A stretch of 64,000 nt of DNA from Stieleria varia (GTDB lineage: Bacteria; Planctomycetota; Planctomycetia; Pirellulales; Pirellulaceae), in contig NZ_CP151726.1 in NCBI RefSeq assembly GCF_038443385.1, positions 3,224,001-3,288,000 on the forward strand, given 5' to 3'. Below the pieces are notes generated by a model. It did not search any database and was not told the origin of the DNA. It saw only the letters and a list, made by a program, of their open reading frames with translations. A program made the translations under genes and the position numbers. Shown here piece by piece: positions 35,502 through 45,036 of the stretch. The stretch's first letter is position 1. Each line of letters starts with the position of its first letter.

Positions 35502-36296
35502 TTGAACGACCCCATCCCCCCCAACGATTCGTCCGACGAGGATGATCTGTTCGATAGCATTGGACCTGAACAGCAGGCCAAATTGGAAAAATGCCAGGAA
35601 CTGATCGACTATCGATTCCAGGATCTGTCTTTGCTGCTGTCCGCACTGACTCACGCCTCGGGGGCAACACATCGCTTGGCCAGTAACGAACGACTGGAGT
35701 TCCTGGGTGATGCCGTACTTGGCCTGACGGTTTGTCACTGGCTCTTTGAGGAGTACCCGGAGTACAGCGAAGGCGATTTGACGAAGATCAAATCGGCGGT
35801 GGTCAGTCGACGGGCGTGTGGCAAGATCGCTTGGCAGATCGGATTGGATCAATGTTTGATCGTCGGTCGCGGCGTGACACGCAATCGCAGTTTTCCGCGA
35901 TCGCTGGTCAGCGATGTCTTCGAATCGATCGTGGCAGCGATGTTTCTCGACGGCGGTCCGGATGTGGTCCGTGAGCGTTTGAAAAGGTGGTTGGGGGAGG
36001 AAGTCCGGATGGCGGTTCAGAGCCAGGGTTCGGGCAACTACAAGTCAGCCTTACAGCAACGCGCCCAACGCGAACTCAATTGCACACCGGTTTATCGGTT
36101 GAAGCGAGAATCGGGGCCGGATCACCACAAAGCGTTTTTGATCAGTGCGGTCGTCAATGACGAAGAATACGCACCGGCGTGGGGCGAAAACAAAAAAGAA
36201 GCCGAACAGAAGGCCGCAGCCAATGCACTGGCTGCGATGAACAACGAACCGCTGCCGTTTCCCCCGCCGCAGGAAAGCGACGAAGCGGAAACGTGA
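35502..36296 (+). CDS. rnc: ribonuclease III
   Basis: Double-strand-specific endonuclease for rRNA and mRNA processing. 264 residues from a TTG at 35502 (no in-frame ATG sits close upstream). The catalytic motif 'SNERLEFLGDAVLG' gives Glu65 and Asp70; the second pair is Asp138 and Glu141 in 'SDVFESIVAAMFLDGG'. The C-terminal dsRNA-binding domain covers about 185-255 ('GNYKSALQQRAQREL' to 'NKKEAEQKAAANALAAM'). The first 20 residues are acidic and longer than in most RNase III. The downstream gene runs convergent. Confidence 0.96.
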   Translation: MNDPIPPNDSSDEDDLFDSIGPEQQAKLEKCQELIDYRFQDLSLLLSALTHASGATHRLASNERLEFLGDAVLGLTVCHWLFEEYPEYSEGDLTKIKSAVVSRRACGKIAWQIGLDQCLIVGRGVTRNRSFPRSLVSDVFESIVAAMFLDGGPDVVRERLKRWLGEEVRMAVQSQGSGNYKSALQQRAQRELNCTPVYRLKRESGPDHHKAFLISAVVNDEEYAPAWGENKKEAEQKAAANALAAMNNEPLPFPPPQESDEAET

Positions 36297-36297
36297 G

Positions 36298-37125
36298 CTA
36301 GACGGTTTGAACACCGTCGCGTGGCGTGAACTCAAAGCGGGTGCTCTTGGAAAAGAACTCGATCGGGTTGTCGTAAACGACTTTGCGGATCAACGATTCG
36401 CTGTGTCCACGACGCCGCATCTCGAAAATCAAATCCGGCACGGCGGTCGGTTTGCTCGGTCCCCAGTCGCCTGCGCTGTTTGCCAGCATCCGTTCGCCGC
36501 CGTATCGTTCGATCATGTCGACCGCCCGCTCCGGTGTGCATTTGGTGACCGGGTACAACGTCATCCCGGCCCAGAAACCCTGGTCCAGGACCTCTTGGAT
36601 CGTGTGTTCTTCCACATGGTCGACCAATACCCGCGATCGATCCAAACGTGAATCGCCGGTCAACATGTCCAAGATCATCCGCGTGCCTTGGTATTTGTCC
36701 TCCAAGTGCGGCGTGTGGATCAAGATCGACTGGTTGTACTGCACTGCCAGATCGACGTGCTCCAAAAAGATGGTCGCCTCGTTCTTGGTGTTCTTGTTCA
36801 AGCCGATCTCGCCGATCCCCAGCACGTTGGGCGCGTCCAAAAACTCGGGGATCATCGCGATCACGTCTCTCGAGAGCGAAACATTTTCGGCTTCCTTGGC
36901 GTTGATGCACAGCCAAGTGAAATGTTGAATACCGAACTGTGCGGCACGCTTGGGCTCGGTCTGAGTGAGTTGGCGAAAGTAATCTCGAAAACCGTCGACA
37001 CTGCCTCGATCATAGCCGGCCCAGAATGCAGGCTCGCTCATCGCGACGCAGCCCATCCGGGCCAGAGTCGCGTAGTCGTCGGTCGTTCGTGAGACCATGT
37101 GGATGTGCGGATCGATGTAATCCAT
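36298..37125 (-). CDS. TatD-like metal-dependent hydrolase
   Basis: A 275-residue amidohydrolase-type TIM barrel from the ATG at 37125. Metal ligands are in 'DPHIHMVSRTTDDY' (HxH), a Glu in 'GIGEIGLNK', a His in 'SILIHTPH', a His in 'LVDHVEEHT' and a late Asp in 'SAGDWGPS'. This is the TatD layout, in the longer form that many PVC genomes carry; I recall similarity to EboB-like proteins of the ebo clusters, but no other ebo genes are here. The substrate is unknown. It lies 83 bases downstream of a small gene on the same strand. Confidence 0.88.
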   Translation of the reverse strand: MDYIDPHIHMVSRTTDDYATLARMGCVAMSEPAFWAGYDRGSVDGFRDYFRQLTQTEPKRAAQFGIQHFTWLCINAKEAENVSLSRDVIAMIPEFLDAPNVLGIGEIGLNKNTKNEATIFLEHVDLAVQYNQSILIHTPHLEDKYQGTRMILDMLTGDSRLDRSRVLVDHVEEHTIQEVLDQGFWAGMTLYPVTKCTPERAVDMIERYGGERMLANSAGDWGPSKPTAVPDLIFEMRRRGHSESLIRKVVYDNPIEFFSKSTRFEFTPRDGVQTV

Positions 37126-37208
37126 GGCGGCTTGAAAAAGTGGGTGGGTGGCAGGAGGATCAGGCAGGAGGATCAGATGGGGTGGCGAAGAGATCGGTTG
37201 GCGGAAAA

Positions 37209-37508
37209 TCAAACTTTCATTGTTTCTCGCCAATCGGCCTGGTAGGGCCGCGAAAATAGGTGCTGCAGCCGAGCGGCTCGGTCGGGCCCCTCGCTCAATA
37301 GAATCCGAATTCCCTCACGTAGTTTTTCCTGCTGGTCGTTAGCAACACTGCCCAGACGGCCGCTGGCCGGAGCAACACTACCCAGCGGGTCGCCCGATTC
37401 GTCCAAACAGCGATCCACGCGGTCCAATGTGGCGGCGATTTCCAGCAATTTGGCTCGAACATCCAAGAACGTTTCGGTGACGATCTGATCGGCGGCGGAT
37501 GGATTCAT
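37209..37508 (-). CDS. small hypothetical protein
   Basis: Not recognised. 99 residues from the ATG at 37508 (an earlier ATG at 37562 adds 18). It is largely helical and charged: 'AADQIVTETFLDVRAKLLEIAATLDRVDRCLDES' and 'EKLREGIRILLSEG', ending 'LFSRPYQADWRETMKV', a tail of conserved look. It precedes the TatD-like gene and is probably co-transcribed with it. Cyclophilin is divergent upstream. Confidence 0.65.
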   Translation of the reverse strand: MNPSAADQIVTETFLDVRAKLLEIAATLDRVDRCLDESGDPLGSVAPASGRLGSVANDQQEKLREGIRILLSEGPDRAARLQHLFSRPYQADWRETMKV

Positions 37509-37754
37509 GTTTTTTTTCAGAAAATGCGGGTCAGAGGCGTTCCCAGCCCCATTATACGCCATCGGAGAACCTTGGGCATCCGTCCAGCGTAGCTTCTCAA
37601 ACGGCTTGGACGCCGTCCGCCGGGCTACGTCGGCTGGCCAAACTCAGTCGACTTGTGATAATGAAACCCCACAGCGGTCGCAGGGTGGCCAAAACATTCG
37701 TTTGGCCGCTGCGTCACTTTGATGAACTCTCCCCCACCCAACCGGAAATGTTCA

Positions 37755-38387
37755 ATGCAACGTAACTTCCTGACCCGTACCTTTCTCACTCTGTTTGCTG
37801 CTTGCACCCTATCGATCATGACTTCAGAAACATCGTCCGCACAATCCACCGCAGAAGCGCCCGTCACCCACAAAGTCTACTTTGACATCGAAATCGACGG
37901 CGAACCCGCCGGCAAGATCGTGTTCGGGCTGTTCGGTGAAGACGTCCCCAAGACCGCCGAGAACTTCCGTGCCCTGTGCACCGGCGAAAAGGGAAAAGGC
38001 AAAAGTGGCAAACCGTTGCATTTCAAGGGCAGCATCTTTCACCGAGTGATTCCTCAGTTCATGCTGCAAGGCGGTGACTTCACCCGTGGCAACGGAACCG
38101 GCGGCGAAAGCATCTACGGCGAAAAGTTTGCCGACGAGAATTTCAAGTACAAGCATGACGCGCCTTATCTGTTGAGCATGGCCAACGCTGGCCCCAACAC
38201 CAACGGCTCGCAATTCTTTATCACCACGATCGTCACCGACTGGCTCAACGGCAAACACGTCGTTTTCGGACGTGTCCTGGAAGGTCAAGAGTTGGTCAAG
38301 CGAATCGAAGCTCTGGGAACACCCAGCGGCGCAACTCGCTTGCCGATCAAAATTGTTGACTCCGGCGAAGTCAAAAAGGAAGGTTGA
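37755..38387 (+). CDS. exported peptidyl-prolyl cis-trans isomerase (cyclophilin)
   Basis: Speeds proline isomerisation during folding. 210 residues from the ATG at 37755, with signal peptide '[21 protein letters not shown]', so it is periplasmic. The cyclophilin core is complete: '[16 protein letters not shown]' (catalytic Arg and Phe), '[10 protein letters not shown]', '[18 protein letters not shown]' and '[11 protein letters not shown]'. It carries the '[18 protein letters not shown]' insertion typical of eukaryote-like (CypA-type) cyclophilins. A rho-independent terminator follows at 38415. Confidence 0.95.
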   Translation: MQRNFLTRTFLTLFAACTLSIMTSETSSAQSTAEAPVTHKVYFDIEIDGEPAGKIVFGLFGEDVPKTAENFRALCTGEKGKGKSGKPLHFKGSIFHRVIPQFMLQGGDFTRGNGTGGESIYGEKFADENFKYKHDAPYLLSMANAGPNTNGSQFFITTIVTDWLNGKHVVFGRVLEGQELVKRIEALGTPSGATRLPIKIVDSGEVKKEG

Positions 38388-38414
38388 TCTCACAGCGGTC
38401 AACGAACAAACAAG

Positions 38415-38445
38415 AACCCCGGCGACACTCTCGCCGGGGTTTTTT
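38415..38445 (+). terminator. rho-independent terminator after cyclophilin
   Basis: AACCCCGGCGA-CACTC-TCGCCGGGGTT followed by a run of T; a GC-rich stem of about 10 bp and 28 bases after the cyclophilin stop. Confidence 0.85.
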
Positions 38446-38591
38446 GTTGGTCAGGAGATCTTCGTTTCCGTTCAACAGTCGCGGATGGAAAATACCTCAG
38501 CGAATCCCCGCGTGAATGATCGACTTGGTAGCATGAACATCCAGCCGACCGCTTAAATCAAGCAACGTCCACGCAGTGCAGCGACGCGATC

Positions 38592-39035
38592 ATGCAACTC
38601 AATCCCTATGAGTCGCCACCACCCGGCTACACCAGGCCTAAGAAACCAACTCCCCCGCCCGGTTCGACCTTCACCCGCACCATGTCTGCGGCGCTTGCCA
38701 TGTTTGGCTCGATTTTTCTTATTCCAGCAATGGTGTTCTGTGTGTTTTGGCCGGGGGTTCTTGTTTGGATCTGCTGGTTGCTCATCGCAATGAACCAACG
38801 TTGGCTGGACCATCCAATGTTCTGGACATACTCACTGTTTTGGAACTCACTGATGGTGGCTTGGCTGTCCTACACGATCTGGTGGCAATACACTGGCGGT
38901 CCTCACTGGGATCGGGCCTCAGCCTTTATGATCGGGCATTCCACCGTGGCGTGCATCGTTTCCGTCATTTCGATCGTCATTACCTACCGCCAGCCTCGAA
39001 CATTTAGTCGCGCCAGTCATGACCGACGCTCATAA
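38592..39035 (+). CDS. small membrane protein with N-terminal NPYxxP motif
   Basis: 147 residues. The N-terminus 'QLNPYESPPPGYTRPKKP' is a proline-rich segment with the NPYESP motif that opens many planctomycete proteins; a similar NPYVAP is at the start of the protein at 60262-60711. Four hydrophobic segments follow ('AALAMFGSIFLIPAMVFCVF', 'LVWICWLLIAMNQ', 'LFWNSLMVAWLSYTIWW', 'TVACIVSVISIVITYR'). Function unknown. The next gene overlaps it by 17 bases in another frame. Confidence 0.75.
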   Translation: MQLNPYESPPPGYTRPKKPTPPPGSTFTRTMSAALAMFGSIFLIPAMVFCVFWPGVLVWICWLLIAMNQRWLDHPMFWTYSLFWNSLMVAWLSYTIWWQYTGGPHWDRASAFMIGHSTVACIVSVISIVITYRQPRTFSRASHDRRS

Positions 39036-39363
39036 CCCACCAGAACAATCTCTCGATCCCATTTACCTCGTCCGTGACGCAGCGAGGCTGGCGATCTTGG
39101 ATCCCGAACTCTCGCCGGGCAGAGAAGCCACGGCGGCCGGGATTTGCAAGGTCATGCTGGAACTCTCCGTCGATCAATTCGGTGCCGAAGGCAAAGAAGT
39201 TCTCACGGAATGGGGAATCCAAACCAGCCAAGACGTTGGCGTGATCGTCCATCGCTTGCTCGATGCCGACTTACTAGAAGCGAAACACTACACTCGGATG
39301 GGCAGCTTTGCCGGTCTGTTCGATCTGCAACAACCTCCCGAGTCTTGGACGCTGACTTGGTGA
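39019..39363 (+). CDS. small protein resembling the Minf_1886 family
   Basis: 114 residues. The order 'SVDQFGAEGKEVLTEWGI' then 'DVGVIVHRLLDADLLEAKH' then 'FAGLFDL' matches the Minf_1886 family (uncharacterised, common in planctomycetes and Verrucomicrobia) as I remember it. It is soluble and mostly helical. It overlaps the previous membrane-protein gene by 17 bases and may be translated with it. No function known. Confidence 0.7.
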   Translation: MTDAHNPPEQSLDPIYLVRDAARLAILDPELSPGREATAAGICKVMLELSVDQFGAEGKEVLTEWGIQTSQDVGVIVHRLLDADLLEAKHYTRMGSFAGLFDLQQPPESWTLTW

Positions 39364-39453
39364 TCGATTCGTTGCCTGCTAATTCTGTGGAGAATTCTTT
39401 TGTCGACGGAAGTCTGCGATATTATTAGCCCTGAAAGGGCATCGACATAAAAG

Positions 39454-39482
39454 CCCAGGGCAAAGCGAAGCGACGCCCTGGG
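39454..39482. repeat. palindrome in a short intergenic region
   Basis: CCCAGGGC and GCCCTGGG form an 8-bp stem with a 13-base loop (AAAGCGAAGCGAC); a second stem-loop CACCCT-GCA-AGGGTG follows at about 39507-39521. Both lie within the ~200 bases between two small genes. Confidence 0.6.
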
Positions 39483-39560
39483 TTCAATTGCCGCGGTCCC
39501 TGGTTCACCCTGCAAGGGTGAGACAACCACTTCACCCATCCCTATCGGACAAATCATCTC

Positions 39561-39767
39561 ATGCAACAGGTCAAGATCTTTAAGAGCGTCGACACGGAAA
39601 TCCCAGAGATGGAAAAGCAAATGAATCGCTGGATCCGCAAGACCGGCGTGCGCATCTTGTCCATCACCGGAAACCTGACCAGCCAAAACGCACCCACCGG
39701 TGGTGCCATGAACAGCTTCGCCGCCGGTGATGTCATGGTGATCATCCTCTACGAAGTCGACGCGTGA
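39561..39767 (+). CDS. small conserved hypothetical protein
   Basis: 68 residues: 'QVKIFKSVDTEIPEMEKQMNRWI' (amphipathic helix), then 'GVRILSITGNLTS' and 'GDVMVIILYEVDA' (two beta strands). It resembles small PVC proteins of beta-alpha-beta type that I have seen without assigned function. It faces the ABC permease gene, whose stop lies 33 bases away on the other strand. Confidence 0.65.
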   Translation: MQQVKIFKSVDTEIPEMEKQMNRWIRKTGVRILSITGNLTSQNAPTGGAMNSFAAGDVMVIILYEVDA

Positions 39768-39800
39768 ACAACGCGTGCTGTCCAGACTGGATGCTTCGGA

Positions 39801-41384
39801 TCACCCTCGGGATAGTTCTTCCTGCACCCGTTCTGGTGTCGCCGTTTTACGAGGTTGGACCACGGCAGGAATCGAAAACAACGCCATCATCCACATCAGG
39901 ATGCCGACGCCGAGAATCGTCTTGGCAATCCAAGGATTCAGCCTTCCTTCCACGGACTGACTCAACGTGAATCCCCAGTTGGTGATCTGGGTGCCGGAGT
40001 AGGTGACTTGACGGTAATCGTTGTAATGCAACTCGATCGAATACGGAATCAAAACGGCAAACACGGCAACGACGACGAGCACGGCCAGTCCGATCTCGAC
40101 ACGCGGATTGTTTTTCAGTCGCACCACCATCATGACCAGTCGCACCACGACCAAGAATCCGACCAAATAGCCCGCGTAGACGGCAGCCGGTTGTCCAAAA
40201 TACATCTCAAACTCGTTGGCCCTCCAACCACTGATCCATCCTTGATCGACGATCAAGTAGACCGAGAGCTGTTGCAACGCCAACAGAAACAGAATCACGG
40301 TTCCGGCAAAGACCAATCCCGTCCCCGGTCCGGGGGTCATCCAAGTCAACGCCATGCGACCAAAGAAACTGCTGGGCAACTCACGTTGAATCCGCGGTGT
40401 CATCACGCCTGACTCGGCAACCATCATGCTGGACGCCAGCGTCCACAAGCCCGCACAGGCGACGGCACAGAGCGTGTAAAACCCGATCCCGTCATCACGC
40501 ATGGTGAACATCGCCAGCCCCGCGATCGAAACCAGCACCGCCGTGACGATCAGCAACGCAAGCCGAACAGGTGTGGAGCGATTTTCACTCTCAGGAGTCA
40601 ACTGAGCCGCTGCGATGGTCAGCATCAGGTTCCCGGTCGCCAACGCAAAAGAGAACAATGCCGTGGCGGCAAAAATAGTTGCCGCCGCCGTCATCGGGTT
40701 TCCTTGGGTGATCATCATCACGACCGCAAAACCGACACCATACTCGCCCCATAGTAAGACGATCAGCAACCCCAGCAACGTCAAGATGCGTCCGGTGCGG
40801 GCCCGTGACAGCGTCGCCATGAACAATGCAGTGACGGTCAAGAAAACAGCGACCACGATGGTCAAACCGATGACCAGAATCGTGGTCGGCATGTCCACGC
40901 CACGTAGAGTGTACGCGTACGCGAGACACGGAAACAAGGCAACGAAATAGAGCACCATCTGCAACGAAGCGCTCGCCAATTTTCCCAACACAATTTGCCA
41001 TGGACTCAGTGCGGTGATCGACAGCAGCTCCAACGTCCCGTCATCGATCTCGCCTTCCAGGGATCGGTACGCGGCCATCGGTACGACCAACATCATCGGC
41101 ACGGCCAACAAAAAGTAGTAGCCGACCATCATTCGCGGCGCACTGGGCGTCGTGTAAATCTGTGGCATCATCGACAGACTGCCGCCGACGGTCCACGCCA
41201 GCGCAGCGAACAACACCAACGAGAACGTCACCACAAACTGTCGGCTCTTGAGCGCTTGCCGGGTTTCCTTGACCAAGATCGGATTGAACGAATCGCCCAG
41301 TCGAATGCACCACGCATCGATTCGGTCGATCCAACTTGCTGACGAGGTTTCACTTGGCGGCAGATCCGCAGTAACACTTGCCAC
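39801..41384 (-). CDS. ABC transporter permease (GldF/NosY-like)
   Basis: Membrane subunit paired with the ATPase encoded just upstream. 527 residues from a GTG at 41384, with AAGGAG 7 bases before it. The N-terminal part 'FNPILVKETRQALKSRQFV' is the coupling-helix region that many ABC-2 permeases share; then about 12 membrane segments and the 'EGEIDDGTLELLSITALSPWQIVLGKL' loop typical of ABC-2 type permeases. Twelve segments are twice the usual six, so it may be a fused pair. The upstream stop and this start are 11 bases apart. Last gene of a four-gene operon. Confidence 0.9.
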   Translation of the reverse strand: MASVTADLPPSETSSASWIDRIDAWCIRLGDSFNPILVKETRQALKSRQFVVTFSLVLFAALAWTVGGSLSMMPQIYTTPSAPRMMVGYYFLLAVPMMLVVPMAAYRSLEGEIDDGTLELLSITALSPWQIVLGKLASASLQMVLYFVALFPCLAYAYTLRGVDMPTTILVIGLTIVVAVFLTVTALFMATLSRARTGRILTLLGLLIVLLWGEYGVGFAVVMMITQGNPMTAAATIFAATALFSFALATGNLMLTIAAAQLTPESENRSTPVRLALLIVTAVLVSIAGLAMFTMRDDGIGFYTLCAVACAGLWTLASSMMVAESGVMTPRIQRELPSSFFGRMALTWMTPGPGTGLVFAGTVILFLLALQQLSVYLIVDQGWISGWRANEFEMYFGQPAAVYAGYLVGFLVVVRLVMMVVRLKNNPRVEIGLAVLVVVAVFAVLIPYSIELHYNDYRQVTYSGTQITNWGFTLSQSVEGRLNPWIAKTILGVGILMWMMALFSIPAVVQPRKTATPERVQEELSRG

Positions 41385-41395
41385 GACACGACTCC

Positions 41396-42484
41396 TTATT
41401 GGACCAAACCTTTGGTGACCTGCAAAAACACGTCTTCCAAACTCTTTTTGCGACTGATGATCTCCACCACTCCAAATCCTTCCTGCACCAGCCGTGCCAC
41501 CAGGCCGGCTTGATCGCTCGGGGCTCCCCCGAACGGAAATCGCAACAGGCAACCGTCCAAGATGATGTCGCCGACGCCCGGCAACGTCGCCAGCAGTTTT
41601 TGAGCGTCCTCACCGCGATCCAATACTCGAATGACCAACTCCAGCAAATTGGCTTGCTGTTGATGAATCTCGTCCACGGTGCCCGTCGCCAGCAATGTCC
41701 CTTGCTCGATGATGCCGATCGAATCACAGACTTCCGCCAGCTCGGTCAAAATGTGACTGCTGATCAAAATCGTTTTGCCGCGGTCAGCCAACTCGCGGAT
41801 CATGCGTCGCAGATCGATTCGAGCTCTGGGGTCCAGGCCCGCTGCCGGTTCATCCAAGATCATGACCGCAGGATCATGGATCAATGCGCGACCCAAGCAC
41901 AAACGCTGCTTCATTCCCTTGCTCAATCCACGAATGGGTTTCTCCGCCATCCCATTGGTGCCGGTGAAATCAAGCACCCATTTCAATCGCTCGATTCGTT
42001 CCCTGCCCACGAGCCCGTAGGCGCGGGCAAAAAAGTCCAGGTACTCGCTGCAGTTGACATCACGATACGTGCCGAACGAATCAGGCATGAACCCCAAACG
42101 CTTGCGAACCAACTCAGGATCATTGACGACAGAAAAACCATCCACGTAAGCATCGCCATAGCTGGGCAAGTCCAACGTCGCCAGAATTCGCATCGACGTC
42201 GTTTTGCCGGCTCCATTGGGTCCGATGTATCCGAACACATGGCCTCGATCGACCGAGAAAGTCACATCGTTGACTGCTCGTGTCGAGCCAAAGAACCGGT
42301 GCAGTCGCCGCAACTCAATGCACCGTCGCGTCTCGGTGTGAACGGTTGGCACCTGCGGACTCACGATGCTAGTTGGTTCGGCAATCGGCACCGGATTGTT
42401 CCAGTGGTCAGGCGTTCCAGGTGACCCGGCGGACACAGTGGAATCGCTGCTGCTCGTTTCCTGATGCTCGTCTTGAAAGCTCAT
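41396..42484 (-). CDS. ABC transporter ATP-binding protein
   Basis: 362 residues. Walker A 'GPNGAGKTT' at 88-96, signature 'LSKGM' at 187-191 and Walker B 'VMILDEP' at 207-213 with 'AAGLDPRARIDLR' after it; the switch His is 'SSHIL'. The first ~50 residues are a Ser/Thr/Pro-rich leader, unusual for an ABC ATPase. It overlaps the upstream gene by 4 bases. Similar ATPase-permease-extracytoplasmic protein trios include GldA-GldF-GldG of gliding motility and nos/drug exporters. Confidence 0.95.
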   Translation of the reverse strand: MSFQDEHQETSSSDSTVSAGSPGTPDHWNNPVPIAEPTSIVSPQVPTVHTETRRCIELRRLHRFFGSTRAVNDVTFSVDRGHVFGYIGPNGAGKTTSMRILATLDLPSYGDAYVDGFSVVNDPELVRKRLGFMPDSFGTYRDVNCSEYLDFFARAYGLVGRERIERLKWVLDFTGTNGMAEKPIRGLSKGMKQRLCLGRALIHDPAVMILDEPAAGLDPRARIDLRRMIRELADRGKTILISSHILTELAEVCDSIGIIEQGTLLATGTVDEIHQQQANLLELVIRVLDRGEDAQKLLATLPGVGDIILDGCLLRFPFGGAPSDQAGLVARLVQEGFGVVEIISRKKSLEDVFLQVTKGLVQ

Positions 42485-45036
42485 CGCAGTGTCCCGAATA
42501 CGTAGCGAATGCTTTCGACGACTTCCGCATCGGGAACCGCGATCACGTCGCGGGTGACGTCGGACAGGGCGACGAAGCTTTTTCGTGGCAACTCTCCGGT
42601 CAGCAACATCTTCCGCGTCAACCAGTCTTCCATGACGCCGTCTGTGACCCCACTATCGCCAGTATCAATCCGGCTATTGATCGTCGAAATCATGTCCAGT
42701 GTCCTGCGGTTGTAGCCGTAGGATGGCGTGGTGGTCGACGACTGTGTGTTACCGGTGAACCCTGCGATGGGACGATACTTGCTATACATCTTGCCGATCT
42801 TCTTGGACGCTTCGTTTGCTGCCGGGTCACTGGGCAATGCCGTCAGCTTGACCCCCTGGGCGTTGGCATCCAGGCCATCCACGGTCCAGTACGCACCGTC
42901 GGCGTCTCGAACGACAAGCTGTGTCAATTCAAACCCCATGGTGCTGGTGACCGTTGGCGGCTGAGAACCACCAATGGACGGAGTCAACTGTAGCGTCCCC
43001 ACTTTCATCCGTGGTCGCGAGCTGATGAACTGTTCTTGACTGCGAGCCGGCAAGAAGGACCGGCCCAACCGCAGGCCATCTTCGTCCACCACAACGCGGG
43101 CCATTGCCGCGTCCGGATCGACAGCGTCATCGAATTCTTCCCACGCGGTCGAGCGATTGTTGTGATACGGCATGACCTCCGCTGCCCCATCGAACCGCAG
43201 CCCTTGCGATGGACTGATTCCGGCAAAGTAGGTCGCTCGAACGCGTTCAGCCGCGTCGCCACTGTGCCCGTCTACCCACGTCAACTGGCGGACTCGCGTT
43301 TTGGTTCCAAATCCATCCGCGGTGAAGGAGTATCCCAGCAGAGCGGCGGTTGTCAGGATCGCGAGGACTGGTGCGATGGCGAACATCAGGTGACTGCGTC
43401 CCGCTTTACTCGTTTGCCGATAAGCAATCGGACCCACCAAAATGACAAACAATCCCAGCAGTCCCATGAAGGTATAAACCGGCGGTTGGGCGACCCCTGG
43501 AATCATCCAACGAGCGGAACGTGAATCGCCAACAAACGGATCGATACCGCGTCGCAACATCGCCGACGCGCGATAGGGTGTCCACCAGTGCAAGGCTTCC
43601 ATCTCCGAGGGAGTCATCGGGATCGTGCTGGTCGTCCAAATCACTCGTCCTCCACCCACCGGTGCAACCATCCATCGATCAAACAGTGCGTCATGGCGTT
43701 CGATCTCCGCCGCAACGCTTTCGTTGTATTGGGCGACCGCCGACACGTAATTCTTTGTCGGCAGCCCCTCGCGCGTTACGTCCGTCTGCACCGGAGGACG
43801 CAAGTTGTCCAGTTCATTCAACACAGTCCACGGATCGGTGTTGTACATGTCTGGGGAGCCCATCGCCATCATGCCATCACTTGACATCGCTGCTTGTTCG
43901 TCGATGGCCTGTTTTCCTGTTCGCCCAAGCTTTTCAAGCACACGTTTGCCAAGCTGGACCATCATGGGCTCACTCATCATCTCAGTTGCCGACTCGCCGT
44001 CAGAGCTCCCTGTGGCATCTGAGGCTGGAACCGACAAGTCATCTGATGGGGCATCCACCGCCAACTCATCCATCGTGTCTCGAATCAGCTTGATCCGATC
44101 TTCAAAGGCACGATGTTTTAAGAGGTTGTCTTTCGTCCGCGTCAGTATCTCAGTGACATAATCTGCAAATTCGTCGGTCAGGACTTTGTCGGCACTCGCC
44201 TTGAAATCCAAGGTCGCCGAGAGCGTCTCGCTGTCATCGCAACCGTTGATCACAATGGTGCCGCCCATCAAGACCCAATCTCGTAGTGCGTCTCCGACCG
44301 TGGGATCTGCTGATTCCATCACCGATTTTAGTTCCGGGTAGGTCAGCAGAATCGCATCGACCTGCCGATAGTCACGCCAGTCGTTGGGAAGCTGTTTTAC
44401 AATGATCGGCTGAACCATCCATCCCGACTGAGGAGTGTTGACCTGCTGCCGGATAGCTGAATCGGTTCCCACGATTTTGTTGAAGTACTCATCACTGACC
44501 ATGTGCTCCACCGATCGCAGCCGGTTTTGAGCGTTAGTCGACGACAGTGTCGCCACGTAGTCAGCGACTTGCTTGCCATCTTCGATCAACGCAACGTCGT
44601 ACTCACCAAAAATCGTCCACTTTGGAATCCGGCGTTTGATCACGGTTTGCCGCTTGCCCTGCTCAGCCGTGATCGGTATCTCAACAACGGTGGCGTTGCG
44701 AGCGGGAAAGTGCCGACCCGTCGGTGTCAGTCGCAACACAAACGCCCGTTGTGCCGGTAAAGCAATGGTGCTGTCGAACGAAATCTCCAAGGTCGCGTAG
44801 CCATATGACCCGCCCCCGTCCATGGATACGGAAACCGTAAACCCACGAATCAACGCCGGGTCCTCGGGCAGTACGCAGAGTTGTGCAGGACTACCGGAGA
44901 TCGATATCGGGCCACTATCCGGTATGAAAGTCGGCGGAGCATCCTGCGAGTCAGCACTGGAGACACAAAGCATGACGGCAAGAAAAATTGCCGCCATCGC
45001 ACAAAGCAAACGATCCACGATAGGGTTGATCCTCAT
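42481..45036 (-). CDS. large membrane protein of the ABC operon (GldG-like position)
   Basis: 851 residues: signal segment ('LLCAMAAIFLAVMLCVSSADS'), a large periplasmic N-terminal domain, a long charged helical stretch near 280-400 ('RTKDNLLKHRAFEDRIKLIR'), two TM segments near 510-575 ('PPVYTFMGLLGLFVILVGPIAY', 'HLMFAIAPVLAILTTAALLGYSF'), and a second soluble domain to the C-terminus. A segment 'QVDAILLTYPELKSVMES' and 'LRDWVLMGGTIVING' are typical of the GldG/DUF4350-type glutamine-amidotransferase-like fold. ATGA overlap with the ATPase. Probably the extracytoplasmic partner of the transporter. Identity with GldG is an inference from layout. Confidence 0.8.
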   Translation of the reverse strand: MRINPIVDRLLCAMAAIFLAVMLCVSSADSQDAPPTFIPDSGPISISGSPAQLCVLPEDPALIRGFTVSVSMDGGGSYGYATLEISFDSTIALPAQRAFVLRLTPTGRHFPARNATVVEIPITAEQGKRQTVIKRRIPKWTIFGEYDVALIEDGKQVADYVATLSSTNAQNRLRSVEHMVSDEYFNKIVGTDSAIRQQVNTPQSGWMVQPIIVKQLPNDWRDYRQVDAILLTYPELKSVMESADPTVGDALRDWVLMGGTIVINGCDDSETLSATLDFKASADKVLTDEFADYVTEILTRTKDNLLKHRAFEDRIKLIRDTMDELAVDAPSDDLSVPASDATGSSDGESATEMMSEPMMVQLGKRVLEKLGRTGKQAIDEQAAMSSDGMMAMGSPDMYNTDPWTVLNELDNLRPPVQTDVTREGLPTKNYVSAVAQYNESVAAEIERHDALFDRWMVAPVGGGRVIWTTSTIPMTPSEMEALHWWTPYRASAMLRRGIDPFVGDSRSARWMIPGVAQPPVYTFMGLLGLFVILVGPIAYRQTSKAGRSHLMFAIAPVLAILTTAALLGYSFTADGFGTKTRVRQLTWVDGHSGDAAERVRATYFAGISPSQGLRFDGAAEVMPYHNNRSTAWEEFDDAVDPDAAMARVVVDEDGLRLGRSFLPARSQEQFISSRPRMKVGTLQLTPSIGGSQPPTVTSTMGFELTQLVVRDADGAYWTVDGLDANAQGVKLTALPSDPAANEASKKIGKMYSKYRPIAGFTGNTQSSTTTPSYGYNRRTLDMISTINSRIDTGDSGVTDGVMEDWLTRKMLLTGELPRKSFVALSDVTRDVIAVPDAEVVESIRYVFGTLR

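Noticed and set aside
41378-42424. 348-codon plus-strand frame
   Set aside because: Antisense to the ABC ATPase, which has all motifs in the other strand.
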